A stretch of DNA of 64,000 bases from Anditalea andensis (GTDB taxonomy: Bacteria > Bacteroidota > Bacteroidia > Cytophagales > Cyclobacteriaceae). The notes beneath the pieces are model-generated. The model saw only the letters and a list, made by a program, of their open reading frames with translations. It was not told where the DNA came from and searched no databases. The stretch spans positions 1-64,000 of the forward strand of contig NZ_JMIH01000005.1 of the NCBI RefSeq assembly GCF_000714815.1. Reading direction: 5' to 3'. Positions 1 to 10,100 of the stretch are shown here, piece by piece; position 1 is the first letter of the stretch, and every line of letters starts with the position of its first letter. Made by a program: the position numbers and the translations under genes.

Positions 1-21
1 TGGGATACTTCTTCACTGGAG
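1..21. repeat. Fragment identical to part of the DUF1080 gene at 31.7-32.4 kb
   Basis: Bases 1-21 are identical to 31921-31941, which lie inside the DUF1080 lipoprotein gene at 31683-32405, in the same orientation. Identity stops at base 22. Three bases later the sequence becomes a copy of 36351-36537. A 21-base chance match in this window is very unlikely. The piece therefore looks like the end of a rearranged second copy of that locus, which continues beyond the left edge. Confidence 0.85.
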
Positions 22-24
22 TTG

Positions 25-211
25 CCTAACCGGACACATAATTTTCTATTGGTGTGCTTTAATGTTTGTTGTTTAATTTTAATTGTAGCATGGTAAAAAT
101 AGGGGCAGATAACAACCGACTTGCCCTAACCACCCCATATATCTCTTTATCAGAAATATATAAAGCCCTAGGGCAGGATCAATTGCTATACTAGATATTA
201 ACCCATTAATT
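25..211. repeat. Second copy of the susD-DUF1080 intergenic region
   Basis: Bases 25-211 align without gaps to 36351-36537, with about nine mismatches by eye (roughly 95 percent identity). In the other copy this stretch holds the first codons of the large DUF1080 gene and its whole upstream region. Here the start codon is changed: bases 57-59 read AAG on the minus strand where 36383-36385 read ATG. The copy is therefore unlikely to express that reading frame. It lies just downstream of the PHP-like gene. Confidence 0.9.
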
Positions 212-243
212 AAATGTTTTCATAATTCTAAAAGAAAGAAATT

Positions 244-2343
244 TTATTCCAGCCATACTGTTTGGGTAAAAGCACCGTTTACTGCCACATCCCAAACTTC
301 AGCACGTACCCATTTTTGATCTTTTAAATCAATCATGAAATTATAATATTTGTTACCAAAGGCCTCGGTTTCACTTAAATCTAATTTTTTACGGTGAACA
401 TCTTTACCATCGCCGAATATAATTTCTATAAAATTGAGAGGGAAAGTCCAATCTATAAATATGCAAATTTCGACCAAAGCATTGTCGCCCAGCCGAACTG
501 TTTCTCCTGATTTCTTTCCGTTAACAGAAAATTTGGGTAGCAAAACTTCTCCGGTAGACACAAAAAATTTCCCCTTTTCCATAGCATCCAAAATCGGCTG
601 CCACCCATCTTCAAATTTTGGAAGTTTATCCATCTCCAAATAATTGATATTCATGTGTCCGTAAATTTCATAATCAGGTTCCAACTTAAAAAGATCTGCT
701 TCTCCTATGACATATTTTTGATGTCCCCAATTTGCCATATCATCTATAAGATCCAGTACCCGCTCCCCCATCCGGGGAATGGACAAGTCTGCGGGTATGG
801 ATTTCCAGGCCGCTCCCAAAAATCTGTCTGAAACAAAAAATCTTTCCTTATTGTACTTATCTGGAAAGCCGGTAGAACCTTTTGTTCGGGCATGGGCAGT
901 CCAGGCAAGACCTTTTTCAAGTTCCAAGAGACGAAGCATTTCATCTTTATTGCCAACCCTATAAACTTTTCCATAAATAGGATGATCCTCAACAAAGGGT
1001 TGATCATCATTTCTTGACATTATCCAATACACCGGTTTAGGGAAAATATTCATCCAATGGCCACCAAAATGGCTATTGGGTTCCTCTCCAGGTAACATAA
1101 GAAAATCTCCGCTTGATAACCTGGAGCATTCCTCAAACATCATTTGAAATTCAGGTAAACGGCGAGGTCCATCATCTCCAGGATTTCCAGCCAGATGAAA
1201 TTCTCCCAAATGCATAATATTTACGCCCATCTTTCTCAAAGCCTTTACATGACCCGGAATTTCTGGAATAGGTTTATGGGTTAAAACATCATCAATATGC
1301 TCTGTATGGAAATGACTTGCCATAGTTTTAAATCCATCCAGAGGCTTATATCTGTCACTATGCGTAAACTCCTTAACCTTAGCCAAAGAACTTCCGTCTT
1401 TCCCCCTACTTAAATAACAAAAAAAGTTTAGCCTCTGCTCTGTACCAGGAGGAGCATTAAACCATGGGACATGTCTTCTGTCACCCAATAGGTCATGCCT
1501 TATCCCTATACCAAAACCAGGCTCCAAATCCCTATACCCCTCACCATACCATACATGCTGTAAGTTATAGGCATTATCCAAAGGATAAAAGTATTGATGG
1601 GGAGGAGGAAATACCGCAATACTTCCGGTAGAGCTTTCCCCAATGATGGTTCGGTATTTAACCGGAAGGTTCTTCGAACATGTGACTTGGTTATTAAGTC
1701 TAAATGACTGTAGATAATCTTCTGTGTCCGACCAAAATATCTCTTTCCAGTTCTCTTTGCCCGAAGTAAATCCAGCATCATAAATAATAGCTTTTTCATT
1801 TTCCGGTGTGGCCATTACCGCCGCCATATTGACCAGTGCACTGCCATGGTAAAGGACTATTTCCAACCTACCCTTAAAAGAACCGGCTGAAGCTCCATCT
1901 ATTTGTATAATGGTTCTTGCACCATTTTTAGAAACCTTTAGCGCTCTTCTATCCAGTATCACTTTATAAGCATTATAAGGTTTATAGGCAGTCCTATCAA
2001 AAAAGATGTTCCACCCGCTCTCTTTACTGAGGTCTCTTTGCCCTTCAGTAAGGAAAAAAACAGGATCCAGTTCCGAAAATATCTGTTCAAAGCTATCTCC
2101 CGCACTGAGCTGTATGTTTTCAATAAGTGGCTCTTTTACAGAAAGATTGAATCTTATGCTACCTCTTTCATTATTTTCTATTGGCCAAGTAATTTCTACC
2201 CATTCTTGATTTACCACTATATCTTCATGATGCCCATTTTCGAGGGCAGAAACATCAACTATGGTCTGGGCTTGGGCCCATCCGGTCATTAGCAACAACA
2301 TTATCAAACATTGCCAATTTTTATATATTGTAGAAGTAGACAT
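244..2343 (-). CDS. Secreted PHP-like (CehA/McbA-like) metallohydrolase
   Basis: A 699-residue protein with a signal peptide ending near AQA (residues 24-26). The N-terminal 300 residues look beta-rich and match nothing I recognise. The C-terminal half begins with HFHTEH (His344, His346, His349), the HxH signature that opens PHP-type metal-dependent phosphoesterase folds. It is followed by GEFH, PGEEPN, GGHWMN and AHAR, which could supply further metal ligands as in CehA/McbA-type enzymes. The substrate cannot be read from sequence. It is the last gene of the minus-strand sugar cluster, 20 bases after the GH43 gene, so it probably acts on the same glycan or glycoside in the periplasm. Family assignment is moderate; export is well supported. 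Confidence 0.65.
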   Translation of the reverse strand: MSTSTIYKNWQCLIMLLLMTGWAQAQTIVDVSALENGHHEDIVVNQEWVEITWPIENNERGSIRFNLSVKEPLIENIQLSAGDSFEQIFSELDPVFFLTEGQRDLSKESGWNIFFDRTAYKPYNAYKVILDRRALKVSKNGARTIIQIDGASAGSFKGRLEIVLYHGSALVNMAAVMATPENEKAIIYDAGFTSGKENWKEIFWSDTEDYLQSFRLNNQVTCSKNLPVKYRTIIGESSTGSIAVFPPPHQYFYPLDNAYNLQHVWYGEGYRDLEPGFGIGIRHDLLGDRRHVPWFNAPPGTEQRLNFFCYLSRGKDGSSLAKVKEFTHSDRYKPLDGFKTMASHFHTEHIDDVLTHKPIPEIPGHVKALRKMGVNIMHLGEFHLAGNPGDDGPRRLPEFQMMFEECSRLSSGDFLMLPGEEPNSHFGGHWMNIFPKPVYWIMSRNDDQPFVEDHPIYGKVYRVGNKDEMLRLLELEKGLAWTAHARTKGSTGFPDKYNKERFFVSDRFLGAAWKSIPADLSIPRMGERVLDLIDDMANWGHQKYVIGEADLFKLEPDYEIYGHMNINYLEMDKLPKFEDGWQPILDAMEKGKFFVSTGEVLLPKFSVNGKKSGETVRLGDNALVEICIFIDWTFPLNFIEIIFGDGKDVHRKKLDLSETEAFGNKYYNFMIDLKDQKWVRAEVWDVAVNGAFTQTVWLE

Positions 2344-2363
2344 ATTTTGAGAAATTGTTTATC

Positions 2364-3446
2364 TTATAATAATGCTTCTCCTGAAGGTATTATTAAAGGC
2401 TCATTGGGGTCTACGGGAGTTCCAAAGTCAGGACTTCCATCTTCATTCCAGTGAAAACGCTGTAATCTTATGTCTCTATTCCAGCCCGGTTTCGTGCTTT
2501 TTTTGGAATGGTACAAAATCCAGTCTTCCGTACCATCGGGTGATTTTGCAAAACTGCAATGTCCTACACCGTATACCTGCGCAGACCCCTGAAATACAGG
2601 TCCGCTTTTTATCCAATTTTCCGGAAGCATTGGATCTGAAGATGGATTTTCCAACCATAACTGCCCTAACCTGTATTCTTTTAGCCAAGATTCTCTGGTC
2701 GAATAGATGATAAAGGTTTTTTCTCGATGCTTTAAAATCTGAGGACCCTCTATGAGGTCAAGGTCACCGCCGGTTTCCCATGCTTCTTCCGGTGATGATA
2801 TCCTTACCCTATTACTGCAAATGGTCATTGGATCACTCATTTCGGCCATATATAAGTGCTTTGCCGTTTTATCTGTTTCCCTATTTTCTTCCCATCCAGA
2901 CCAAACGGCATAAAGCTTCCCGTTATGTTCAAAAGGGGTAAGGTCTATGGCCCATTTCACTGTGTTTTTATCTTTGATATTGTCCCCTGTATATAGCATT
3001 CCTTTATCTTCATAGGGCCCGAAAGGATGATCTGTTGTAGATTTCAACACACCGGATCGCTGGTAAATGAAAGGACTGCCTTTTTTGGCCCCGGCAGTGT
3101 AATATATATACCAGTGGCCCCCAATATAATGTAATTCTGGTGCCCACACATTGAATTGGTTCCAACCTTCATCAGGTGTCTCCCATACTTTGACCATTAC
3201 ACCTTGGTCGGTTAATTTATCTGAACGAGACACCGCTATTCCATTCTCCGACGCGGCACAATAGTAATATGTCCCGTCTTTTTCAAATACCCATGGATCT
3301 GCACCGTCCCTAAGGGGATTGGTAAAGGTAGCCGACTGGGCTAACCCACTCAAAAAATAAAAAAAACATAATACAAAGAAGATCAATGTTCTTGTGCCAT
3401 TAAGTGACCTGTCTAAGAAACTACCTTTTTTTATATCACGGATCAT
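2364..3446 (-). CDS. Glycoside hydrolase family 43 protein
   Basis: A secreted five-bladed-propeller glycosidase, typically an arabinofuranosidase, arabinanase or xylosidase. I start it at the ATG at 3446 (360 residues) because a signal peptide follows (hydrophobic residues 20-37, cleavage near AQS); the longer frame would only add a charged extension. The three GH43 acid residues are visible: Asp50 in DGADPW (base), Asp168 in AIDLTPF (pKa modulator) and Glu233 in LIEGP (acid). WAPELHY after the second blade is also typical. It sits between the sugar epimerase and the PHP-like gene on the same strand. The exact linkage specificity is not predictable from sequence. Confidence 0.88.
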   Translation of the reverse strand: MIRDIKKGSFLDRSLNGTRTLIFFVLCFFYFLSGLAQSATFTNPLRDGADPWVFEKDGTYYYCAASENGIAVSRSDKLTDQGVMVKVWETPDEGWNQFNVWAPELHYIGGHWYIYYTAGAKKGSPFIYQRSGVLKSTTDHPFGPYEDKGMLYTGDNIKDKNTVKWAIDLTPFEHNGKLYAVWSGWEENRETDKTAKHLYMAEMSDPMTICSNRVRISSPEEAWETGGDLDLIEGPQILKHREKTFIIYSTRESWLKEYRLGQLWLENPSSDPMLPENWIKSGPVFQGSAQVYGVGHCSFAKSPDGTEDWILYHSKKSTKPGWNRDIRLQRFHWNEDGSPDFGTPVDPNEPLIIPSGEALL

Positions 3447-3634
3447 ATTTATTTCATTTTTATTGTAAACGGGCAATTCATTGATTGCTACCTTCTTTTG
3501 ATAAAAGAAGATATGCCCCATTTATACTTTATTGGAATGCACTGATAGGGCATGCATATGGATGAAGAGAAAAACCAAGTAAGGATAGCTGATGAAAACA
3601 GGAATATATATCGGAACAGCTATCCCTTGGTGTT

Positions 3635-4498
3635 TTATCCCTTTTTTTGCTTAAATATATTTTTATAAAAAGCCAGCCCTTCTTCGGCCAACTCGTCGGA
3701 GCTATTGGCCAAAGGCCGCCAAATACAGGTAGCATTTGCTATTTCTTCGGAAACAGCTCCAAATGTCTCGATCACTACTGCTCCATCATATTCAATTTCA
3801 TGGAGGGCCGCAACGATATCCGGCCAATCCAAATTACCGGTGCCCGGGGTGCCCCTGTCACTTTCATTGCCCTGAATATGGCATATGAGGTCCTTCCCGA
3901 TCTTCCTTATGGAATTCCCGATATTCTTCTCTTCAATATTACAATGAAAAGTATCCAGTTGGATTTTTAGATTGGGTGAGGCGACTTCCTGTATGAGTGA
4001 TAATGCCTGATCAACAGTATTGACCATATCACTTTCAAACCTGTTCAATGGCTCCAGGCCTAGGTATATCCCATTATCTTTGGCAAAATCACTTGCTATA
4101 CGGAGGTTCTCTATACAAAAATCACGTTCTCTTTTTTTCTGATCATCTGATATAAACCGTGTTTTCCCCACAGCTGAATACAATGGCCCACCAAATATGG
4201 GACTATCCATATAGGCAGCAATCTCTATACAATCTTTTATGTATTTAAGGCCGTTTGCCCTAATCTTTGGGTCTAAAGAGGAGATATCCCTTTCTGATCC
4301 AAAAGCACCGCTTATAGTACATTTTAGATCAGACACCTTGATTTTTTCCTTTAGAACCTGAAAATCAATCAATTCCTTTTTTTCTACCGGTATTTCTATA
4401 ATATCAAATCCCATCATAGAAATTTTATCCACTAAGTGAAAAGAATGGGTATCAAAAGGAGATACCCATAGAAATGTACTCACACCGAATTTTATCAT
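3635..4498 (-). CDS. Sugar phosphate isomerase/epimerase (TIM barrel, ketose 3-epimerase-like)
   Basis: A cytoplasmic xylose-isomerase-like TIM barrel of 287 residues from the ATG at 4498; a TTG six bases earlier would overlap the upstream stop. Metal-binding residues of the tagatose/psicose 3-epimerase group are all present: Glu149 (GLEPLNRFE), Asp182 (QLDTFH), His207 (HIQGNESDRG) and Glu244 (VIETF). It follows the Gfo/Idh/MocA gene with two bases between, so the two are surely co-expressed. In related Bacteroidota clusters such pairs process keto-sugars, the oxidoreductase making a 3-keto sugar and the barrel enzyme isomerising it. That pathway role is inference. Confidence 0.85.
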   Translation of the reverse strand: MIKFGVSTFLWVSPFDTHSFHLVDKISMMGFDIIEIPVEKKELIDFQVLKEKIKVSDLKCTISGAFGSERDISSLDPKIRANGLKYIKDCIEIAAYMDSPIFGGPLYSAVGKTRFISDDQKKRERDFCIENLRIASDFAKDNGIYLGLEPLNRFESDMVNTVDQALSLIQEVASPNLKIQLDTFHCNIEEKNIGNSIRKIGKDLICHIQGNESDRGTPGTGNLDWPDIVAALHEIEYDGAVVIETFGAVSEEIANATCIWRPLANSSDELAEEGLAFYKNIFKQKKG

Positions 4499-4500
4499 CG

Positions 4501-5616
4501 TCAATCAAAATTGGGTATCATGATTCTTTCGCCTCCTTTCATCGCCGATTCATGTGCGCAAATACCGGCAGAGGTATAGTTGGCGGCCGTAACCGCATCG
4601 ACTGCAGAATCCCTTCCTTCAATAATGGCCGCTACAAACTCCTGTACCAAATGGGGATGGGAACCGCCATGGCCAGCTCCCTGGAGAAAGGAAACATGGT
4701 TGGGATCATCAATTTTTTCTCTTTTGGTAAAATGTTTGATCGGTTCAATAAGCAGCTCATCCGTATCCGGTACGTCAATCCTTCTGGCATTTTCCCCACC
4801 ATCAAATATGACATGGCTTTCATCTTCCAACTGCTCCCACTCAAAGGACATTTTGGTTCCATATACATCATAAGATTCCCTGTATTGCCTTACAACATCA
4901 AACAGCGATCTGGTTGCCTCTGCTATTACATCGGAATTTTTTAATGTGAATGTGGCCGTTTCTACGGCAAATGGAGAACCGTATCTCTCGGCAAGGTCAT
5001 CTGACAACCTTCCCGAACCATGACAGACCACAGAGTCGGCCGTAGTATTGTTGATCCTTAATAGCGGTGAAATAGCATGGGTTCCATTAAGCATTGGAGG
5101 GAAGCCCTTCCAATATTCTGCCCATCCCTCCATACTCATATCCTGTATGTGGGATCCCCTGACAAATTGAATTTTGCCAAGCTTTCCACTTTCCGCCAAA
5201 TTTAATCCATAGAGAAATTCTCTGGTATAAAGAGCCGTTTCCATCATCATGTATACCTTATTGCTCCGCTTTTTTGCCTCTACTATTGCCTTACAATCTT
5301 CCACGGTCATGGCCATGGGAATAGTACAGGCAGTATGTTTATTGGCCTTAAGGGATGCCAAAGTCATTTTGGCATGTTCCGGTACCGGTGTGACCACATG
5401 AATGGCATCTACATCCTCCCTTTTATACACTTCTTCAAAATCTGTAAAACATAAGTTTCGGTCCAAATTAAATTTAGCTGCCAAATCATTTAAAGTATTT
5501 TGGTTGCGTGTACATATCCCTACAGATTTGATATTTGGATGATTTTGATAAATCGGTATAAATTCCTTTCCAAAACCCATTCCGATGATAACCACAGTAA
5601 TTTTTTGCTGACTCAT
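4501..5616 (-). CDS. Gfo/Idh/MocA family NAD(P)-dependent oxidoreductase
   Basis: A 371-residue cytoplasmic dehydrogenase. The N-terminal Rossmann fold starts KITVVIIGMGFGKEF, with the glycine-rich dinucleotide loop, followed by the family's HVVTPVPEHA segment near residue 100 and a C-terminal alpha/beta substrate domain. There is no signal peptide, unlike the Tat-exported members common in Bacteroidota. It lies two bases upstream of the epimerase and about 85 bases downstream of the ThuA gene. ThuA with a ThuB-type Gfo/Idh/MocA enzyme is the known pairing for making 3-keto glycosides in rhizobia, so a role in oxidising the imported sugar is reasonable. Confidence 0.88.
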   Translation of the reverse strand: MSQQKITVVIIGMGFGKEFIPIYQNHPNIKSVGICTRNQNTLNDLAAKFNLDRNLCFTDFEEVYKREDVDAIHVVTPVPEHAKMTLASLKANKHTACTIPMAMTVEDCKAIVEAKKRSNKVYMMMETALYTREFLYGLNLAESGKLGKIQFVRGSHIQDMSMEGWAEYWKGFPPMLNGTHAISPLLRINNTTADSVVCHGSGRLSDDLAERYGSPFAVETATFTLKNSDVIAEATRSLFDVVRQYRESYDVYGTKMSFEWEQLEDESHVIFDGGENARRIDVPDTDELLIEPIKHFTKREKIDDPNHVSFLQGAGHGGSHPHLVQEFVAAIIEGRDSAVDAVTAANYTSAGICAHESAMKGGERIMIPNFD

Positions 5617-5700
5617 ATTAGATTTTTATTGATTATTAAGTATTACGAATATTGACTATTTTTTAGTAGTTCATGTGTTCCTTGCTGCCGGAACCCCCTT

Positions 5701-6459
5701 TTAGGGCATTTCTCTTTTGGCCGCCCACATAAAGGCATTTGTTAGTATAGTTTGATAAGCCTCTAGCTCATGCGATGCTTCATCATGTCCCAGTGCAATG
5801 CCCACTATCCTGGAACTGGCATGTTTTACGATAAAAACCGATGGAAAAGTACCGGAACTTTCTGAACTTGCCGCTGCCAATACCTCTATACCTGGCCCTA
5901 TTGGATCTACATTGAAATAATAAAGCTCATCTTTTAAACTGAAATTTTTAGGGACCCCCCGGGTTACAGGATGTTTTTCATTAACTACTTCAACCTTAAA
6001 TTCACCATACCTATCATGGCCCCGGGAACCACCGCTTACCAATATTTGATTATATTCAGGCCAATCCTTCCAATTATACCAGAGGGCAGCATGACCTAAA
6101 ATAAGGCCTTTGCCCTTATTGGCAAAAGCCATGATATCCCTTCTTGTTCTATCGTCATCAATAGGTTGGTTATTGGTCAAATACAACACATCACGATCCC
6201 GTAGATAATAGGAAATAGAATCCACGTTCTCTGTATATATGACATCGGCCAAACCATCTTTACTTAATGTATTTTTATCTGCCTCTTTGTACCATTTTTC
6301 AAAATCATGCGAGGAGCCACCTCCTACTATCAAGATTTTAATAGGCCCAACATTGTCAGTTTTTGGCATAAAAGAACAAACTGAAAAAATCAGAAGTCCC
6401 ATTATGTAAATCACCGGCGAGGATTTGAAAAGGTTGCTTAACATGCTATTCCTATCCAT
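5701..6459 (-). CDS. ThuA-domain protein, exported
   Basis: A 252-residue protein. A hydrophobic segment at residues 14-30 follows a short polar N-terminus, with a possible lipobox-like FSVCS. After it comes a class I amidotransferase-like ThuA domain: KILIVGGGSSHDFEKW, then the GLILGHAALWY region, and RGVPKNF with FNVDPIG towards the C-terminus. ThuA proteins are linked to trehalose and other disaccharide use; the chemistry is poorly defined. It lies 47 bases after the cupredoxin gene. A second ThuA domain forms the N-terminus of the large protein two genes upstream, so this operon carries two. Confidence 0.85.
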   Translation of the reverse strand: MDRNSMLSNLFKSSPVIYIMGLLIFSVCSFMPKTDNVGPIKILIVGGGSSHDFEKWYKEADKNTLSKDGLADVIYTENVDSISYYLRDRDVLYLTNNQPIDDDRTRRDIMAFANKGKGLILGHAALWYNWKDWPEYNQILVSGGSRGHDRYGEFKVEVVNEKHPVTRGVPKNFSLKDELYYFNVDPIGPGIEVLAAASSESSGTFPSVFIVKHASSRIVGIALGHDEASHELEAYQTILTNAFMWAAKREMP

Positions 6460-6506
6460 TATGGTTTATTTAAATTACTGTTATATTAGTTATTCCCAAC
6501 TTGAAT

Positions 6507-7115
6507 TTATTTCGCTTTTTTAACTCTCATAATCCCGTTCATCATGCGCCAATGCCCGGGAAATGTACAGACAAATGGATAGTCGCCGGGCTCTGAAGGG
6601 GCTGTAAAATTCAAGGTAAAAACTTCAAAAGGATCCAACATTTCGGTGGCAAATAATACTTCGGCCATATCCGGTACATAGTGTTTTTCAGAGGCCTTGG
6701 GATCCCTGACCATGGCATCTGCAGCAGCGCCCACTTTATTGAGCGTGCCCGGCTTTACTATCAGTAAATTATGTTGCATCCCATCCAGGTTATCCAATTC
6801 CAAAATTATTTTATCCCCTGCCGTAACGGTAAACATTTCCATATTGAATTTCATCAGCTCAGGTACAATTTCCATTAATATGGTAGTTGGTGCATCTGCA
6901 TTGACCTTTACCAAGGGTTCATTTATTCCGTTAGAATTAAATTCAATTAAAGCTGACTTTTCGGGAAAAGATTGAACCAAATCCATATACCGCGAGGTGC
7001 CATTTACCCCACATTGAGTGATGTTATTGTTGGCAGGATTGTAGCCATCCCCTGTTTTGGGTATTAGGGACACCATTCCCATTGTCATTAAAATAAATAA
7101 GCTATTTTTGATCAT
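6507..7115 (-). CDS. Azurin-like type I copper protein
   Basis: A 202-residue exported cupredoxin, predicted to carry electrons in the periplasm. It has an N-terminal signal peptide (residues 1-20), a linker, then an azurin/auracyanin-like fold. The four type I copper ligands are visible: His115 (MQHN), Cys183, His188 and Met192, with the C-x4-H-x3-M spacing of azurin. Its ATG overlaps the TGA of the upstream dehydrogenase-like gene by four bases, so it is translationally coupled to it. That makes it a good candidate electron acceptor for the propeller enzyme, which itself lacks a haem motif. Confidence 0.88.
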   Translation of the reverse strand: MIKNSLFILMTMGMVSLIPKTGDGYNPANNNITQCGVNGTSRYMDLVQSFPEKSALIEFNSNGINEPLVKVNADAPTTILMEIVPELMKFNMEMFTVTAGDKIILELDNLDGMQHNLLIVKPGTLNKVGAAADAMVRDPKASEKHYVPDMAEVLFATEMLDPFEVFTLNFTAPSEPGDYPFVCTFPGHWRMMNGIMRVKKAK

Positions 7116-10100
7116 ATTTTTATTTTTTTGAGTGTTAATTGAATATTTCTGGCATTCCCTTCAAAAGCAAACTCTCCTTCATAATCTGCCACATTGGTAT
7201 CACCACCGGTATCTCTTCCGGACCGTACGCTAGGAGATAGCAGTGCAGAAAACAAACCTGCGGCTTTTGCTTTGGCCACGACTTTATCGTTTACCAGGAT
7301 ACGCATTTCCCCCTTGGCATCTAAATGGGCAGTGGTTTCAAAATTATCAGGCAAATCAATATCAGAAATGGCTCTGAACCTTTTACCGTTCTGGTTTACT
7401 ATAAAATGCAATTTTTTATTTTCTATAAAGAAGGTATACCCATTGTCTTTATTTCCTTGAGCTGCTATCACACCCCTAGGAAATTGATCTCCCCTTGCGG
7501 CCACATCTGCTGATATGGCGATTTCTTTATGAATAAGATCAAGAGAAAAAAGCAGATTACTTCTCCGTCCGAGCTCATATTTTTCACTTTCTACCGACGT
7601 TGATAATCTTTTAAATAGATGAGATGGTTTGTTATTACCTTTATCATTTGCAGCAGCTTGCAAAAAACTTTCTTCGTGCTGACTTGCTGCCGCAAAGAGG
7701 GCTTTGGTCAGCCAATCATCTTTTTCATTTTCGGGCAATAAGCTGCTCCTGTAAAGCATTTCCCCGACTTGCTCTCCGGTAGGCATAGATGCTAAAGCCA
7801 AGATGGCATGCATTCTTACATTAAGGTTTATATCTTTTGTTATACCGGATCTATAAAGCGCTTCGACACTCTTTTGGGTTTTTGGTAAGACTTCAATGGC
7901 AGCTTTTCTTACTCCAGATGCCGGATGTGCCAAAGCTTCCACAGCCACATTAAAAGCCGTATTGTTATCACCATCCAAAGCCTTTAATCCTTGTAATGTC
8001 CATAAGGCATGTACGGCAGGACTATTCAAGCCTATTTCGTCCAAGTCTTTGTTTTTAACTATTTTATAGAGGTCATTTAATATATCATCATTACCGGATT
8101 CTACCAGTAATCTCTGAGCTGTCATTCTCCAAAACATATTATCATGTTTTAAAGCTTTCACTAAACTCTGAGGGTCCTCTTTGGATAATACCAAAGGATT
8201 GTAAGGTTTTGACCCCTTGTACGATACCCTATAAATTCTGCCATGATTTGTATCTCTAAGTTCACTATGAAAAGCATTTCCCTGGCCATGTGGTTGATCA
8301 GTAAAGGGAAGGATCATTCTGGAAGGAGCTTGTCTTTCTACAAATACATTATGCTGAATTATAAAATTGTACCAGTCCGCTATCCAAACGGCCCCATCCG
8401 GTCCAACTTCAGCCTGAACTGGCCCAAACCATTCATCTGAGCTTGCCAATAAATTCCATCCATCTGATTCTTTGAAACCGGCACCTTCAGGTTCAATTAT
8501 CGCATTATGTGTCAACCTTATAGTAGGCTCACTGACGAAAGCTATCCTGTTCCAGTATTCCTTTGGATAATCTCTAGCTGTATAAAGTTTTATGCCTGCA
8601 GCTGAAGTAAATCCACCAACAACATCCACTTGCCGCAAATTTGGTGTCATGGCGTGGGCATCATAATGCCCGTCTATTTTTTGAATAGATTGAATAGAAT
8701 AAGGGGGGGCCGGGTTTCCCGCTTCAGCATCGGGAAAATGACGCTGTAAATATTTTGCAGGGATGGAATAATAAGCAGCATGGGTATTATTCGCTGTAGA
8801 TATAAACACGTTGTTATCTTCTGAAAAACCAAGGCCCCATGTGTTGTTACTTGAGCTGGCCAAATATTCAAAATTACTCCCATCTGGGGAAAAATTATAT
8901 AACCCTTGGGAGAACTGCCATGGTTTGCCATTGATAGTGCCATTGAACCCTGAGTACCCTGTCACTCCCCATATTTTATTGTCAAATCCATATTGGAGGT
9001 TAGATGGTCCTGCATGCGTATCGTTTTTCCCCCAACCTGTCATGATAGTTTCAAACAGATCGGCTTTGCCGTCCCCATTAGTATCCTTAATAAACACAAA
9101 ATCTGGCGCCATGGACACAATAACACCCCCATTAGCAAACACCATACTGGTGGGTATATTCAGGCCTTCGGCAAATACAATAAATTTATCAGCTTTTCCA
9201 TCACCGTTAGTATCCTCACATATTTTGATTCTATCATTGGCCTGCCCATCTGTTTCTTTAAAAGTATTGGGATAATCCACTGATTCAACTATCCAAAGAC
9301 GTCCTTTTTCATCCCATGCCATGGCAATAGGGTTTTGTATGTCCGGTTCGGAAGCAAAAAGGCTTATCTCAAAATCAGCAGGCACCTGTATCAGTTTCTG
9401 GGACTCTTCAGCACTTAATGCCTTCTGTATCCTTGGAACTTCATACCTCTTAGTAAAATCAGAAATAGGTTCATCATAAATAGAAACATTAGGGATTTCC
9501 AAAGCATCTATTTGAGCCTTAACCTGATCCCCTATAGCCCAAATAATACCATTTTCTACTAGTTTTAGAAAATCCAGATTTTGCCAAGTGCTATCATTAT
9601 GTCCATAAGCAGTATAAAAAACTCTACCTTTACCCTCTTCCCTGGTCCAAGTGTAGGGTTCTTTATGACCTTTTTCTTCCCTTTCCATCAGTATTTGGAT
9701 ATCAGGATTAATATTACTGTGCAAATATGTTTCGTCCCAGGTAATAAATTCGTGAAGGCCCTCCATGACCACATGATGAGGATCGGATATTTTAGCCTGA
9801 AACTCATCGGTGCCATGAGATTCAAATTTACCTCCTACAGTATTTATGTACCATTCTGAATTCCCAAAGCTACCGGCAGCAGAGTGTAGTGGAATAAGGC
9901 CTTTACCACCTTCCACAAATTCCCTTAATGATTGTTCCTGATCAGGTGATAAATAATCATGGTTAGCATAAATGACGAGTCCATCGTATTTGTCCAGGTT
10001 TTCTTTGGTTAGATCTTCTGTACTTTCTGTGTAAGTCAGGTTTATACCTCTATTAAATATAGCAGTAGCTAACCAAGGGGCATACCTACCGGAATCATGA

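Noticed and set aside
2364-3521. Longer start for the GH43 protein (385 residues)
   Set aside because: The first 25 codons would put a charged extension before a normal signal peptide; the ATG at 3446 is the better start.
8811-9283. Plus-strand frames of 96-154 codons
   Set aside because: Shadows of the propeller gene on the minus strand; no start context or domain.
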